Positions 46,858 to 58,160 of a stretch of DNA of 64,000 nucleotides are shown piece by piece. The notes under the pieces were generated by a model, which was not told where the DNA came from, searched no databases, and saw nothing but the letters and a program-made list of their open reading frames with translations. Location of the stretch: the NCBI GenBank assembly GCA_030620095.1, contig JAUTXW010001345.1:75001-139000 (forward strand). Reading direction: 5' to 3'. Each line of letters begins with the position of its first letter. Position 1 is the stretch's first letter. This DNA comes from Kuschelorhynchus macadamiae. Its lineage: Eukaryota > Arthropoda > Insecta > Coleoptera > Curculionidae. The translations under genes and the position numbers were made by a program.

Positions 46858-48236
46858 GATCATAAAGTTTTAATGGCGTTTTGATCGCTAAACAATTCTC
46901 GTAACTAACAATATCTGAAATAGCAGAGTCTAAAAAACACAAAATTCTTTTTATCTGTGTGCAGCCTTCCGCATAATTCAGTTTTGTCTTCTCAAAAGCA
47001 ACTAATAAAATGATTTAAGGCGCACTTAAAAATCGACGGTTAGAATAAATTACTTCTTTTATTACAAAGAACGAACAAAATGTAAACATTTTTTATCTTT
47101 ATACTTGTTAAAGGTTTGATAGGTTTGTGTACAAATTGATCAATGTATAATAAATTATATCATTTGCAAATCTAAGTATAAATATTTAATTTATAAATAC
47201 ATCGTGGTATTTACAAACCTTAGCTAATTATAGAGACTGTTAGAGGTTTGACTATAAATATTTTAACACATGATAACACCACCTATTGGAATTGCTTATT
47301 TAACTGTCAAAGCCGGTATTAACACGAGCCAGAAGGACTCAAACATTCTAAGTTTCTAAAACTAAGCAGCGGCCAACTTAAAACCATTACCGGGGTCCTA
47401 ACTGGACTGGTGAATATTACCTGTTTAAAATTAGATCGAGCAAGGATCCTGCAAGTTTTGTGCTGAAGTACATGAAACTACTGAGCATAATGGTCTGTAC
47501 ATGTGATGCTTAAGTCAACGCCAGCCTGCTTTGCTTGAGACGTCTTCTTGGGAGCATAGCACAATGGAGCTAAGGAAGCCTAATTGCTGCCCTTGTCTGA
47601 CTCCCCATCTATGTCTACCACCCATTTGGTTAAATGATAAACAAGGTCTTATATAACGTGCGGATTATTCCTTACCTACCTTACTCATCTTGAAAAATGT
47701 GGCCTTAAAATTGTATTTGTTTTATTAGTTTTTAAGCACAGTGGTATCAATTTTTTTTTGTAAAACATATAATTATATTATTTTTTAGAAGCTGGTGAAA
47801 TTTAAAAATCAAATAACACTCCACCAGATGTTAATAATTTATCACTGCCTCTTTTTGATACCTCTTCTGTATACTTAATACTCTTAAACTCTCTTGATAG
47901 ATCTTCGAATTATCTGTTTTTAAAATTTTTCTCTTGGAGCAGAAAGTGGTAAGGACTTAAAAATGGAGTTGCGCTTAAAAATTACCATAACTCTATTGTG
48001 TTATATGAGATTTATTTGTAATTAAAATTTAAAACCATAATTTTAAGACATGTAGGTGTTTACCTTTTTAAAATATTGAAAATACTTCTGAAAAATCACA
48101 AAAAAAATCTTGCACCAAGCGAAAATATTTCAAACCGCACTGATTTTAGTTGGGTAATGTTAGATTTACTAATATTAAAATTAAAACAGAATTAAATAAA
48201 ATACGTTTATTTTTGTTTAAAATACAGTATTACAAA
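46858..48236. repeat. second copy of the duplicated Crypton 3' flank
   Basis: Direct copy of 42,241-43,647. It contains a fuller LINE-tail piece at ~47,365-47,560 ('FKIRSSKDPACKFCAEVHET' with C-x2-C-x7-H) that is shortened in copy A. Presence of the same LINE scrap in both copies argues for duplication of a composite segment rather than two independent insertions. Confidence 0.68.
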
Positions 48237-49165
48237 CTATTTATTGTAAATATTAATTACACAACTATCGCAGTTATTTAAATTGATACCATGCTCTAAA
48301 CTTGCATTAAATATGTTCAGTTTTTGTATGCTAGTTGCTTCATTTTCCTTATTTCCGAGTATAGTCAAAGCAGTCTTCTTTTTGTTTTCTTCCGAAGCCT
48401 CAATGTATTCTTCTATGTTCTGGAAAGGATAATTTTTAAAACAAAGCAATGTCTTAGGTATGGTTTCAAAAGTGTTTATTCCCACTGGCTCTTTGTACAT
48501 TTACCGCTCTTATAGCACATGAAGAAACGACCATGATCGACGTATTTTGGGCGTAACTTAATATAATTTCGGACAATTTCCACCATATCTAAACTTTCAA
48601 TGTCTCCTGATCTTACAAAAAACTCTCGATTTTTGTCTTCGTAAATAGTATTACAAATCAAAAACACGCACCTTCATCTTCATATTTTCGGAAAGTAAGT
48701 TTGTCAGCTCGTCTCTTCTACATGCTCCTGCTATTCCAACAATAAGTGCTACATTCGGCATAAAAAACTTGTTATCGTCAGTTTCCTGCAGCAAAACACC
48801 AGTATCGTTTTTCGTTAATATCTTCGGTTTTTTTTTAAAGACACAATTAAATACCAGTATTTATTAATATCCACATTTTTTCAATAGACATCACACTCCG
48901 CAACATTGAATAGTATGCCCAAAGAGACTATGGTTTTTGAATTTTTGATAGATTATTAAAATAGGCTAATAGTGCCTACTCACTGGCGATAGTTTTTATG
49001 TTCTTTTCCTCACTATTTCTGATACCGGGAGTAGGCCAACTCATATTTTGTCGGTGATTTTTCGCGCAGAAGACTGAAAATTACGCCGGTAGCCACTTTT
49101 TCGATGTCGGATGGAAGATCTGAATCGCTCAAGTTGAAAATGTATGAAACCCCTTCGGAACTTTG
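48237..49165 (-). pseudogene. Crypton 2B tyrosine recombinase pseudogene
   Basis: Minus strand. The N-terminal part at 49,125-48,890 reads 'SDLPSDIEKVATGVIFSLLR', 'EKSPTKYELAYSRYQK', 'LLAYFNNLSKIQKP' and 'SLWAYYSMLRSVMS', the core-binding domain. Then 'PNVALIVGIAGACRRDELTN' (~48,760-48,700, catalytic Arg) and 'FLICNTIYEDKNREFFVRSG' to 48,476. Next 'GINTFETIPKT'. About 100 nt holding the His-x-x-Arg box are deleted, so the frame goes almost directly to 'EEYIEASEENKKKTALTILG' (Tyr region) and the tail '...CVINIYNK', ending at 48,237. Several stops and frameshifts. More complete N-terminally than copy A, but it lacks a catalytic block. Confidence 0.75.
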
Positions 49166-50537
49166 TGACAAATTACAAATTGTTTGAGAGCATTATTTTC
49201 TAATATTTTCTAATAAAAACTTAGTTACTTTGCTGCTTTGGTATTGTAAGCACAGGTAACTGAGGTAATTTGTTTTTAAATATTTGATAAATAATCTTTT
49301 CACGAACATGTAAATCAGATAAGATTTTAAACAATCGTAGATAGAATTTTGTATGATACATGTGTGATACATCGTTATTAACATACCCACCACGTTTTTA
49401 TCCTATTTGTATCGTAAATCTCTATTATGTAACAAGTGCACTAACAAGTTTGGAAATTTTGAACCGCAATTACAGGTGTGAACAAATAACTAAATGGTTG
49501 ACTTAAAGGTAATATTCCTTCTACGATCATGTTATTTTACAAAAAAATGTGTAATAACTTGCGATAATTTTTATCCAGGACGATAACAGCGCCGCACAGT
49601 GGTCGATTTTTTAACGGAAACATGGCAATGAATCAAAAGCCTCGAAAATAAGCTAGATATTTCTTATTTTTTTAATATTATTGTCCACGATGGCATCCTT
49701 CTTGCAACAGATTCGCAATATAAGCAAAATTTAAAATATTTTCGCAAAACCTATCATTAACATTTTATGTTTTAAAATATTTTATTCAGAATATTGATAA
49801 TCTAATACAATCTAATTATACATGCCCAGGGTCATGATATTTACACGATGCGATCTAGTGGATATTGGTTTTTAAACTTATGTGATTTTAACAACTAATT
49901 TTAATAAACTTTCATATAAACTAACTCGCTGAAATAAAACCCAAAAACCTCCAGCTACAAATCCAAAGCCTACATTCTAATAGCGGCAAACCGTAAAATA
50001 ATGACCCTCCTATGACATTTTATTTAATGGTTTTAGTCTTATCACACTTTTTATAACAAGTAGTTTATGCATGGACATGAATGAAATCTTGTATACTTTA
50101 TATAACAGTTGTAGAGAAAATAGATTATTTTTCAAATAAACTGGGGACGGGGCCAATCATAATTTAATCGAAGACTCTTTCAAACAAAAATCTACCTTCA
50201 ATTGACTATGTGTTCTTTTCACAACTTTTTAGTTCACACAAAAACCTAATAATGTAAGAAAAACTAACTAATAATCGTTTATGATCTTCGCTACAAAAGG
50301 GTCATTCATTGCTGTACTGAATTTGTCACGCAATTGAAGGTATCGACGCAAAAATCGATAAATTATTTTTGTGGTATCAGTCCATACCCTACTCCTTGGT
50401 ATCTGCGTATTTTTGTTAAGATTACCTATACCCCCGGAGAAAAATTGTGTTCAATTTATAAAAAATATTTATTATTTAGTGTAAAAATGCAGTTCTTAGT
50501 ATAGCATAGTATACTACACAGCCCCGGAAGTATTAAA
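49166..50537. other. AT-rich spacer
   Basis: 5' flank of Crypton 2B and unassigned sequence. The stretch ending near 49,440 ('ACATCGTTATTAACATAC') recurs near 60,600 beside Crypton 4, so the 5' flank belongs to the element at least to 49,440. No gene seen. Confidence 0.45.
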
Positions 50538-50580
50538 ACTTGTAGAAAAATTAATGTCAAAATAGTAGTTTACTTAACAA

Positions 50581-50680
50581 GTGCGGAAAGTGCTACTTTT
50601 CCGCACGCAATTGAAGTTGCCCGAACGACGCGTAGCGAAGTACGCCCATCAATCGCGTGCGGAAAAGTCACTTTACGCAC
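50581..50680. repeat. two palindromic recombinase-site-like motifs left of Crypton 3
   Basis: Site one (50,581-50,606): GTGCGGAAA, 8-bp spacer GTGCTACT, TTTCCGCAC, a perfect inverted pair of 9-bp arms. Site two (50,657-50,680): GTGCGGAAA, 6-bp spacer AGTCAC, TTTACGCAC, one mismatch. CTTGTAGAAAAATTA at 50,538 is the inverse of the terminus at 50,695, so this block itself has inverted ends. Confidence 0.75.
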
Positions 50681-50695
50681 GTGTAAGGTACACTA

Positions 50696-52198
50696 TTTTT
50701 TCTACAAGCGTGCGGAAAATCCCAAAAGTTAAGAAAAATCATTTATTTATATCAAATACATAATCACAAATTAATTATTTTTAACAAAATGAATAGTAAA
50801 TCTGCAGTTTGTAGCATTTTGAAAATTAATTGCAGAGGCTAGATTTTTTTCTAAGGAATTCGGAGACTTGTACGTTGGGTTTGGATTTTCCAGTTCTCTT
50901 TCACGAGTACTTATTGTTGTAACCGTCGCCGACTTTTTGGTTGGAAGAGGTCGATTTGGTAGACTGTATTGGTGAAAGTTGGTGACTAGTGGAAGGAATG
51001 GCATTGAAGTTCAATACTTTATTGGATAGATTCTTTTAAAGGTTTGTTGAGCTTTCTAAATAACCGTCTGCCACGTTTGTAGATTTCCGAACTCCGAGGC
51101 GTTTGATATTTGTTATTTCTTCTCCGGAATCTGTGGCCTATACATAGTTCAGGATTTGGGAGTTTCAGATAACCTGCAATATTTGATGGAATTTTTCCAA
51201 AGGTGTTTATTCCGATGCATTGTACTGTGCAAGCTCCTTTCTTGTAGCTTTTGGCTTTCTTAAAATCGCATATTTCCTAACCAGAACTAGAACGGTAATT
51301 TTTTGTGTCTGGAATATTTATTAATAAAATATTTTCTTTGTCTTCAATATGAACCAATGATATTTTTGGTAGTTCTTCTCGGCGACATGTGCCCGCCAAA
51401 CCAAATATAGTAACTACTTTAATATGGATATAAATGTCTTCAGGCGCTTCATTTATAAATTTCCTTTTCTGAAAAAATGTTTGCCTTCTTTAGTCTAAAT
51501 CCAACATTTTGTTTTTTTTAATAGGCCGTGACAATTAAAAATTTGCTTAGATCCGTGTTTTCATTGAGTTTGATTATACTTTTTAACATTGAGTATCTGG
51601 ACCAAAGCTTACATGTTTGGAAAGTTCAGCGAAATATGCCAAAAAACGGGTTCTTTCAAAGTTTTGATGCCTTTAGTTTGACATCAGGTTTTAAACAGTA
51701 TATATTCTTTCTCATACCTATGACAGGATTTTGACGGTAGCAGATTGAAGTTTGCAGTTCTAGCTGCTTCCAACACTGACTCTGGCAAATCTTCTTCTGA
51801 AGAATCCATTAAACTCTTACTCAGATTTTACTACGACGAAAATCAGCGAAAGCAAAATTGCTTTTGACTGACAATGAATGACACACGTATTTTTACTTTG
51901 TGCCTTTAAACTACCAAATAAAAAAGCAGGTGTTTATTATTGCTTAACATGAATTTTATAAGGCATAATACGAGAGCCATTAAACAATTTTTTAAAACAC
52001 GTTTTACATATTTTTTACTATTTTGTTGAAAATTATAGCAAGATTCTAGCAAATTGATGTTCTTCAATATATTTTTAAATATTTAAAATCAGTAAAAAAT
52101 GGGGTTATTTACTTTACCGCGCTAATGAGGAAAAGCAGCTCTTTCCAAACTAAAATGAGTGCGGAAAAGTGAAGTTTTCCGCACGCTTGTAGAAAAAA
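50696..52198. mobile_element. Crypton 3 bounded by perfect 23-bp inverted termini
   Basis: 50,696-50,718 and 52,176-52,198 are exact reverse complements, reading T6-CTACAAGCGTGCGGAAA inward from the left. They enclose 1,503 bp with the Crypton 3 recombinase. The right terminus overlaps a full palindromic site (52,159-52,184: GTGCGGAAA, 8-bp AGTGAAGT, TTTCCGCAC). Classical Cryptons lack terminal inverted repeats, so this arrangement is unusual. Confidence 0.7.
50771..51809 (-). pseudogene. Crypton 3 tyrosine recombinase pseudogene
   Basis: Start at 51,809: 'MDSSEEDLPESVLEAARTAN', 'LLPSKSCHRYEKEYILF', then 'LKEPVFLAYFAELSKH'. The centre reads 'EAPEDIYIHIKVVTIFGLAG' followed by 'TCRREEL' (~51,400, catalytic Arg) and 'IPDTKNYRSS'. 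The C-terminal half has 'GACTVQCIGINTFGKIPSNI', 'AGYLKLPNPELCIGHRFRR' (His-x-x-Arg box), and a tail ending in 'FQNATNCRFTIHFVKNN' at 50,771. Multiple frameshifts; the Tyr segment is not clearly preserved. The closing motif 'N-x-x-x-C-x-I/F' is shared with Cryptons 1 and 2B, which supports one family. Confidence 0.7.
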
Positions 52199-52329
52199 TT
52201 ATTTTATCAAAGCTGACATTTTTTTAAAACGAACAGAAATTCTACAGTCAGTCAGCACTAATAATAAGATAATAAATTAGGATTATTTTATAAATTACAT
52301 ATTGTGACTAATTAAATTTATCAAACAAG

Positions 52330-52865
52330 AGGTTAGAAGGCATATATGACCTGGTAATATTTTGGTAGAAATCCAAAATGGCGAAACAAAATGGCGGCGT
52401 AGTGAAATATTAAAAAAATTATTATGAAAAAACTGCTTATCTAATTTATTTCAAATTTTGCATAAACATCAAGTATTATGTTGGAATCAACTAGTAGAAT
52501 TTTGGTACGAATCCAAGATGGCGGAACATAATGGCGGCATAATAAAATATTCAAAAATTCAGCCTGAAAAAACAACTTAATGGGTTGATTTCAAACTGTG
52601 TGCCTTAACTAATTGTGGTATAGGGCTCAACTAGTAAAACGGTGTTACTAATTGAAGATGGCGGAACAAAATAGCTGCCAAATAAAATTTTTGTAATCGT
52701 GAAGGAAATCATGGATGTCAAAAAACATGTTTTATCAATTCCGTCGGTCCGTCTGTCGATCAATTCGCGACATAGCTAAATACTACTTTGACGATTGAGT
52801 CAAATCGGGATGGCCTGATAATATTTTGGTAAAAATCCAATATGGCGGAACAATGTCAAAAAATG
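52330..52865. repeat. further patch of the foldback monomer family
   Basis: Same words as the left arm at 11.6-15 kb in the same orientation: 'ACAAAATGGCGGCGTAG' (~52,388), 'CCAAGATGGCGGAACATAAT' (~52,510), 'GAAGATGGCGGAACAAAAT' (~52,656), and a 'GTCGGTCCGTCTGTCGATC' block (~52,743). It resumes at about 53,622-53,830 ('CAAAATGACTGCC', 'CAAAATGGCGCCC') after the tandem array. Confidence 0.7.
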
Positions 52866-53621
52866 TTTGTGAGAGTGGTGTATTATTTGGCGATAAGATC
52901 CAGCAAAAAAGAACAAATATTTTTTTAAATTGTTGACATTTCGCAACTTAATTGTTGCATCCTCAGAACACATATATAGATCTTATATCCTGCATGAAAC
53001 CCATATTATCAGAACTTTTACTCCGTTATTCTGTATATATTAGCCAGATATTAAGTTTCTAAATGGTTTTTGTTAACAATCCTTTTGTTGTTATGTTAGA
53101 GTGTTGTATTATTTGGGGTTAGGATCCATAAAAAAAAACAAAAGAATATTTTTAAATAGTCGATGTTTCGAAACTTTATTGTTGCATCTTCAGGACACAT
53201 GTAGATTCTATATCCAGCATCCCATATTATCAGTCTTTACATATTCAGTTTGTCCGCAGTTATTTCCTAGATATTAAGTTTCTAAATGGTTTTCGTTAAC
53301 GTTCTGTTGGTTACTATTTAGGCTTAGGATCCAGTAAAAAAAACAAGTTTTTTTTTTAAATTGTCGACATTTTGCAATTTTATTGTTGCATCCTCAGGAC
53401 ACATCAATTTTACATCCTGCATGATACCCATACTATCAGTCTTTGCCTACTTCGTTGGTTCGCAGATATTTCCCAAATTTCTAAAGGGTTTTCGTGAACG
53501 ATCTTCTTGTTGTTATGTTAGAGTGGTGTATTATTTCGGTTTAAAGACTAATATGGGTTTCATGCAGGATGTAAAATCTATGTGTTCTGAGGATGCAAGA
53601 GTAAATTGGGGAAACGTCGGA
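52866..53621. repeat. three direct ~210-235-bp units and one inverted unit, with hammerhead-like motifs
   Basis: Units share 'TTATTGTTGCATC.TCAGGAC' words, 'TTAAGTTTCTAAATGGTTTT' and 'TTATGTTAGAGTG'. Each contains, on the minus strand, CTGAGGA or CTGAAGA, a GCAAC/GTTGC-type stem, and GAAA (52,939-52,966; 53,166-53,193; third unit 53,371-53,397 with GAAA mutated). A final inverted piece (53,545-53,621) has CTGAGGA at 53,587-53,593 and GAAACGTC at 53,611 on the plus strand. It resembles Penelope-type terminal repeats and interrupts a foldback monomer patch. Confidence 0.6.
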
Positions 53622-53839
53622 AACAAAATGACTGCCAAATAAAATTTTTAAAAATCAACGTAAAAAAATGTTGTTCAATTGATTTTAAATTTTGCAGAAA
53701 ATATATATGTGAAAATGGAATACTTATTGAATTTATTTTAATTTATTCCCAAGTCAACCTGGCTAAGATAGAAGGAATTCAGTATGATGCAACAAAATGG
53801 CGCCCAATAAAAATGAAGAGACAGTATATGTAACACATA

Positions 53840-54900
53840 TACAGGGTGATTCATGAGGAAATGTCAATACTTCAAGTACATATTCAGGACCAAAAAATTA
53901 ACATAAAAGTCTATATAAATAAGTGTTCTCAAGGCCTTAGTTTTCGAGATACAGGGTGTTAAAGTTTTTATTTAATTTTCCTATTTTTTAAATAAAATCT
54001 ATGATAATGTAAATAATGGAGTGAAAATTGATATACGGGGATTTTTTGGTATGACAAATTCTAATATTAGTATTGCTCTTACTTGTAGCGCCACCTACAT
54101 GTCTTTTCGTATGTACTTCTTCGAACAATCACAACTTTTTGGTACAGTCTTGTATTACATTTTTGAGCACAACAAATTATTTCCTTGCCATTTCTACGTC
54201 AAAAAGATATACCTGTTAAAAGTGGATACGAGCAACCGTTTTCGAGATATTTGGATTTAAAACAATTTCGGCGCATGTAATTTTTTATCGCAAAATTTTA
54301 GAAGTTTGTTATTTTGTCCAAATTTAAACGCATCTTGGCACAAAAGCTTTGAAATGAAAGACTAACACATTTTTTTGAGGTGTGTATTCAGTGTCTCAGA
54401 CATAAACTAAACAAAAGGTATTTAATTTTTATTAAAATTGTTAATATTAAGTTGTTTTTAATAAAATCTAGGTTACGTTTTATAATTTTCAAAAATTCCA
54501 CCATTTGCTTCTAAGCACTGGTCAGCTCTATGGTGTATAGCTCGGGTTGCTCTGTGGATACATTCGGGCGCATTTCTTAGTGTTTGTGCTGCGTTTGTTA
54601 TCCGATCCAATAATGCTTCTCTTGTATTTACTTTAGTGGAATATACCAGTGATTTGAACCATCCCCAAAGACAATAATCCAAAGGATTAAGGTCTGGCGA
54701 TCTAGGTGGCCAATTAAACGGACCTCCCCGACCAATCCATCAGTTTGGAAAGTTTTGGTTAAAAAATCTTCTTTTGTAGTACGGTCCTGTCTTTCCAATA
54801 AGATTGTTTATTAAGTGCTCCTAGACTAATTTGGTAATTTCTTGGTTTACACTGATAATTAATATATTTGCTACCGTAAAGTGTTTTCTGCCATTCATCA
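53840..54900 (-). pseudogene. mariner 4 remnant with C-terminal transposase
   Basis: Left end TA at 53,840 then CAGGGTGATTCATGAGG. The minus strand from ~54,760 reads 'FFNQNFPN', 'WIGRGGPFNWPPRSPDLNPL' (third Asp box), then 'DYCLWGWFKSLVYSTKVNTR' and 'IHHRADQCLEANGGIFE', ending at 54,473. The first two Asp boxes are missing; the right end is lost before the LINE at ~55,000. A protein-like minus-strand stretch at 54,900-54,790 ('CPDEWQKTLYGSKYINYQ') is unassigned. Confidence 0.7.
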
Positions 54901-55089
54901 GGACACATATTTAGTAATTCCTGTGAGTACAACAATAAACTTACTATTCGTTTTTAATATAATTTGAATCAAATCAGCACGACATTTAGGTAGACAGACA
55001 ACAGCAAAAAATCATTTAGTACATCTTATTGCACGCAGTACAATTATACGACCTGTACAGAGTCGTACTGCGAGTTGCTGCTTTCTGGC

Positions 55090-55989
55090 ATGGGTGAACC
55101 CACAAACCAAGAAATACTTGATCTTCTAAAAATTAGTCTTGCAAAGACAGAGGAAGCTAATGAGGAGAACAGAAAGAATTACAATGATATCAAGAATGAA
55201 TTGCACACTCTAAAATCAACTATAATAACTGATATTGACTCCATCAAAGAAGACAATCTGAAATTGAAGGAGGAAAATAACCAACTAAAACAGCGACTCC
55301 TAACCTGCGAGAGGAAACTCAAAAAATACAACTTAATATTCTATGGAGTAGAAGAAACAAATCCACTTTCGGACTTACAAAATCTCCTTGATTTAATTAA
55401 TAACAAATTGCATATTGATTGTCGTTTCGCTGATCTGAGAGACAGTTATCGTATTGGAAAGTCACGTGAGAAGCAAGTTAGACCCCTATTAGTTGAAGTC
55501 GTAAACTATAACCTTAAAGTTGATATCCTTAGCAAATCTAAGGAGCTCAAAGGTACAAACATTTACGTCAAAAAAGATTTAATACCTGAGGACTACGACC
55601 AAAGTAAAGTTCTATACTCCCATCTAAAAAAAGCTCGATCAAATAATTTTGACGCGAATATAAAGAACAATATCCTGGTTGTGAATGGTGATGAATTTAC
55701 ATACAAGGATTTGATACAGCTCGAAAAATCCGAAAACCATCTGGCAATAAATCATATAACTCCCGCATTACCAGCTGAGGCAACTAACAATCAGGACATC
55801 GACGCAGCGGTTATACAATCTGTGGTTCTGCAGCCTGTGATTCAAAACCAGGGAGAAGAAGTTAGATCAACTAGTTCCGAATTAAACGGTACAAAGCGCA
55901 AATTTAAGGATAATATATCAGCAAACACAAATCCATCAAAGAGAACTACTCGTTCAAGGACCACGGTTAAAAATGTATATTTCAATTGA
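55090..55989 (+). CDS. LINE ORF1 protein: coiled coil plus RRM-like domain
   Basis: An open frame of 299 codons from the ATG at 55,090 (GGCATGG context, preferred over the ATG at 55,075, which adds 5 residues). Residues ~17-79 are a heptad-rich coiled coil ('KEDNLKLKEENNQLKQRL'). Residues ~80-165 begin 'KYNLIFYGVEET' and contain 'LRDSYRIGKSREKQVRPLLV', an RRM-like fold of L1-type ORF1 proteins (Transposase_22-like). A C-terminal domain with 'GTNIYVKKDLIPEDYDQ' follows, then a Lys/Arg-rich tail ('KRTTRSRTT'). Such proteins trimerise and bind the element's RNA. A T-rich 3' sequence follows and no ORF2 is present, so the element is incomplete. The frame has no stop or shift; domestication is possible but nothing shows it. 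Confidence 0.75.
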   Translation: MGEPTNQEILDLLKISLAKTEEANEENRKNYNDIKNELHTLKSTIITDIDSIKEDNLKLKEENNQLKQRLLTCERKLKKYNLIFYGVEETNPLSDLQNLLDLINNKLHIDCRFADLRDSYRIGKSREKQVRPLLVEVVNYNLKVDILSKSKELKGTNIYVKKDLIPEDYDQSKVLYSHLKKARSNNFDANIKNNILVVNGDEFTYKDLIQLEKSENHLAINHITPALPAEATNNQDIDAAVIQSVVLQPVIQNQGEEVRSTSSELNGTKRKFKDNISANTNPSKRTTRSRTTVKNVYFN

Positions 55990-56179
55990 TGAACTTTTTT
56001 TTTCTCTCTTTCTTTTTTTGTATTTGTATAATATTATGTAAATTGTAGGTATTGTCATTTTTTACATTTTTTATTGTGACTATTTTTATTTTTTTTTACG
56101 TTTTTTTGTATAATTTTAATGTGTAAAAAGATTAATCCCATTTTGCTTTTAATTTGCCAATAATAATAGTATTGTAAAG

Positions 56180-58160
56180 TCTATAAAGTTGCATGGTACT
56201 GCTCCATCATTGAATGGTATTTTCTATCGTCCACGCGTTCGTCGCCTTTTTTAAGGCGTGCGATGCTTTCTTCTTCTTATTCACAAGGGACTTGATTTTT
56301 CTGCCTGCTTGTAACCTCCTTTTTCCTTTTGAAGCCGTTTTTCTGCGCGCCACTGATGCTGGCTGTACACTTATCTTTTTTCCTTTTCTTTGCATGGTCT
56401 CAAAGGTAAGGATTGCGGAACTTTGAACATTTGAAATAGACCACTCATAAGGGTCGATGAAGAATTTACGTTTTTATCGTAAGCTGCGACACACGAATTA
56501 ATTGCCCCAGAAAATCCGTGTGGGTCATCTCTCAATCTAGCTTTAACGTCTCTGTCTAGTATGGAAAGAAAGTTGGACTATTTCTCTTGGGCGTTACATA
56601 TTATTTCTTTTATATTAAGTTTAGTGTGCTCTTCATCTAATATAATGAAATCTACGGGCTCATTCGACACTACGGGTGTAAATTCTTCAGTTTTCCTTGA
56701 AATAGCCGCTGCCTGAAGACTCCCAGTAAGTCTTAATGGACAAAAAAGCCCTTCGGGTGGTTGTGTATCAGTTGCAAGTTCGTATAATACAACTTCGTTT
56801 TCGACAGTTAATACATCGCATATGTCTTTTGGGCTAAAGTGGGTAATAATAAACGATTGATGCTTACATATTTTTCCGTTTTCTCCTATGGGGCAACTGC
56901 AAATTCCATCGCTCATATCGACCAAATATTCTTGAGATCCACTAGAAGACAGCTAATTGTTTCACCTGATCCTCGCTCACATCTTTAGAGTTTGTATATA
57001 ACCTTTTTAAAGTCATATTATTTACTCTATCAAAAACTAAATCTAAAAGTCGCTGCTTATAGTAGCTTTCAAAATCACAGACTACAAAATCAGTGAGCTG
57101 TGATAAATTATAGGCTTTTGTGCGCTCTAAAAGGATATCTTTAAAAAGCCTAAACATGACTTCAATAAAATTATTTGTGTCAGATCCACGCTTGGCAAAT
57201 TTTTTCTGAAAAAAAGGCACCAAGACTGCAAATCGTTATCAATTTTGTTTTGAATATACTTATGAAAATTTGAAAACTGACATTTCTCCTTGAAAGCATC
57301 TAAACTTAAATCAAGTTCTTGTTGACTTTTGCGTACAAAATATTCCTTAATATACGATAATGACTCTGTCTATGCTCCTTAGGAATATTATTTTTCGACA
57401 TATTAAGCCACTTCCATACAGCTTTTAAAACATGGAATATGCATAGGAGCATTAGAGGGCCAGTACTTCTGAAGGACTCTTCTTTCGATCATATCATCGT
57501 CAGTGATAATAACCGTAGGGTTCAATTTAAAAGGAATGATACTGATTAAACAATCAACGGCTCGGTCAAAAACCTCTTCTTTTTGACTAGTTGAAATAAT
57601 ATAAGCTAAAGGTATACCGCCTGCTACTGAATGGGTGGCGAAGAAATATAGTTTGTGGTTTTGGACATCACAGTTGCTAGTAGCATCTACAAATAACACT
57701 TCGGATGATTGGCGGAGTTTCTCTGAAGTCCTTTTCATGATTCCGGTACAAAATGACACAGCAAAGTACTCGATTACTTCTGTTTTTGTTTTCTCGCTAA
57801 TGAGTCCTTTTATAAGAGCTGCTGCGCTTTCAACAGTGTGATTGTGTGTCAATTTAAATTGAATGATGCAAGGCCACTCGCTACCTAGCTCATTGAGAAT
57901 TTTTGTCGAGATTTTCTTTTGGGAATGTGAATAACTGAAACCGTTAATTTCGCCGGACATTCTATATTTCTAGAAAGATGTGGTCTTTTTCGTGGCCCAC
58001 TTAATTTATGAACTATCGTATTAAAGTGGCAGTGATACAATCTTTTGAAAACGTACTTCCTTGCCTCACATGGGGTCGTTCTTACAGTCCTTGTTATTGA
58101 CCATGTGACTTTAGTTAGCTTGGATAACTCGGAGACCCATTTCTGTAAAATATTGTTCCA
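56180..58160 (-). pseudogene. Mutator-like (MULE) transposase pseudogene with SWIM zinc finger
   Basis: Minus strand in order. At 58,150-57,990 a zinc-finger-like N-terminus ('KLTKVTWSITRTVRTTPCEA', 'YHCHFNT'). Then 'WPCIIQFKLTHNHTVESAAA' (~57,870), the H-x-H end of a FLYWCH/WRKY-GCM-like finger. The MULE catalytic domain has 'SEVLFVDATSNCDVQNHKLY' (first Asp), 'LAYIISTSQKEEVFDRA' and 'PTVIITDDDMIERRVLQKYW' (second Asp) at 57,700-57,450. After a frameshift come 'FHVLKAVWKWL' and 'DRQSHYRILRNILYAK' (~57,430-57,330). The SWIM finger 'ICSCPIGENGKICKHQ' lies at 56,905-56,855. The tail at 56,560-56,207 contains 'VQPASVARRKTASKGKRRLQ', typical of insect MULEs. Frames change at least four times. Terminal repeats not identified. 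Confidence 0.8.

Noticed and set aside
53361..53833. 93- and 75-codon frames across the tandem array
   Set aside because: They run through non-coding repeat units and share no family motif.
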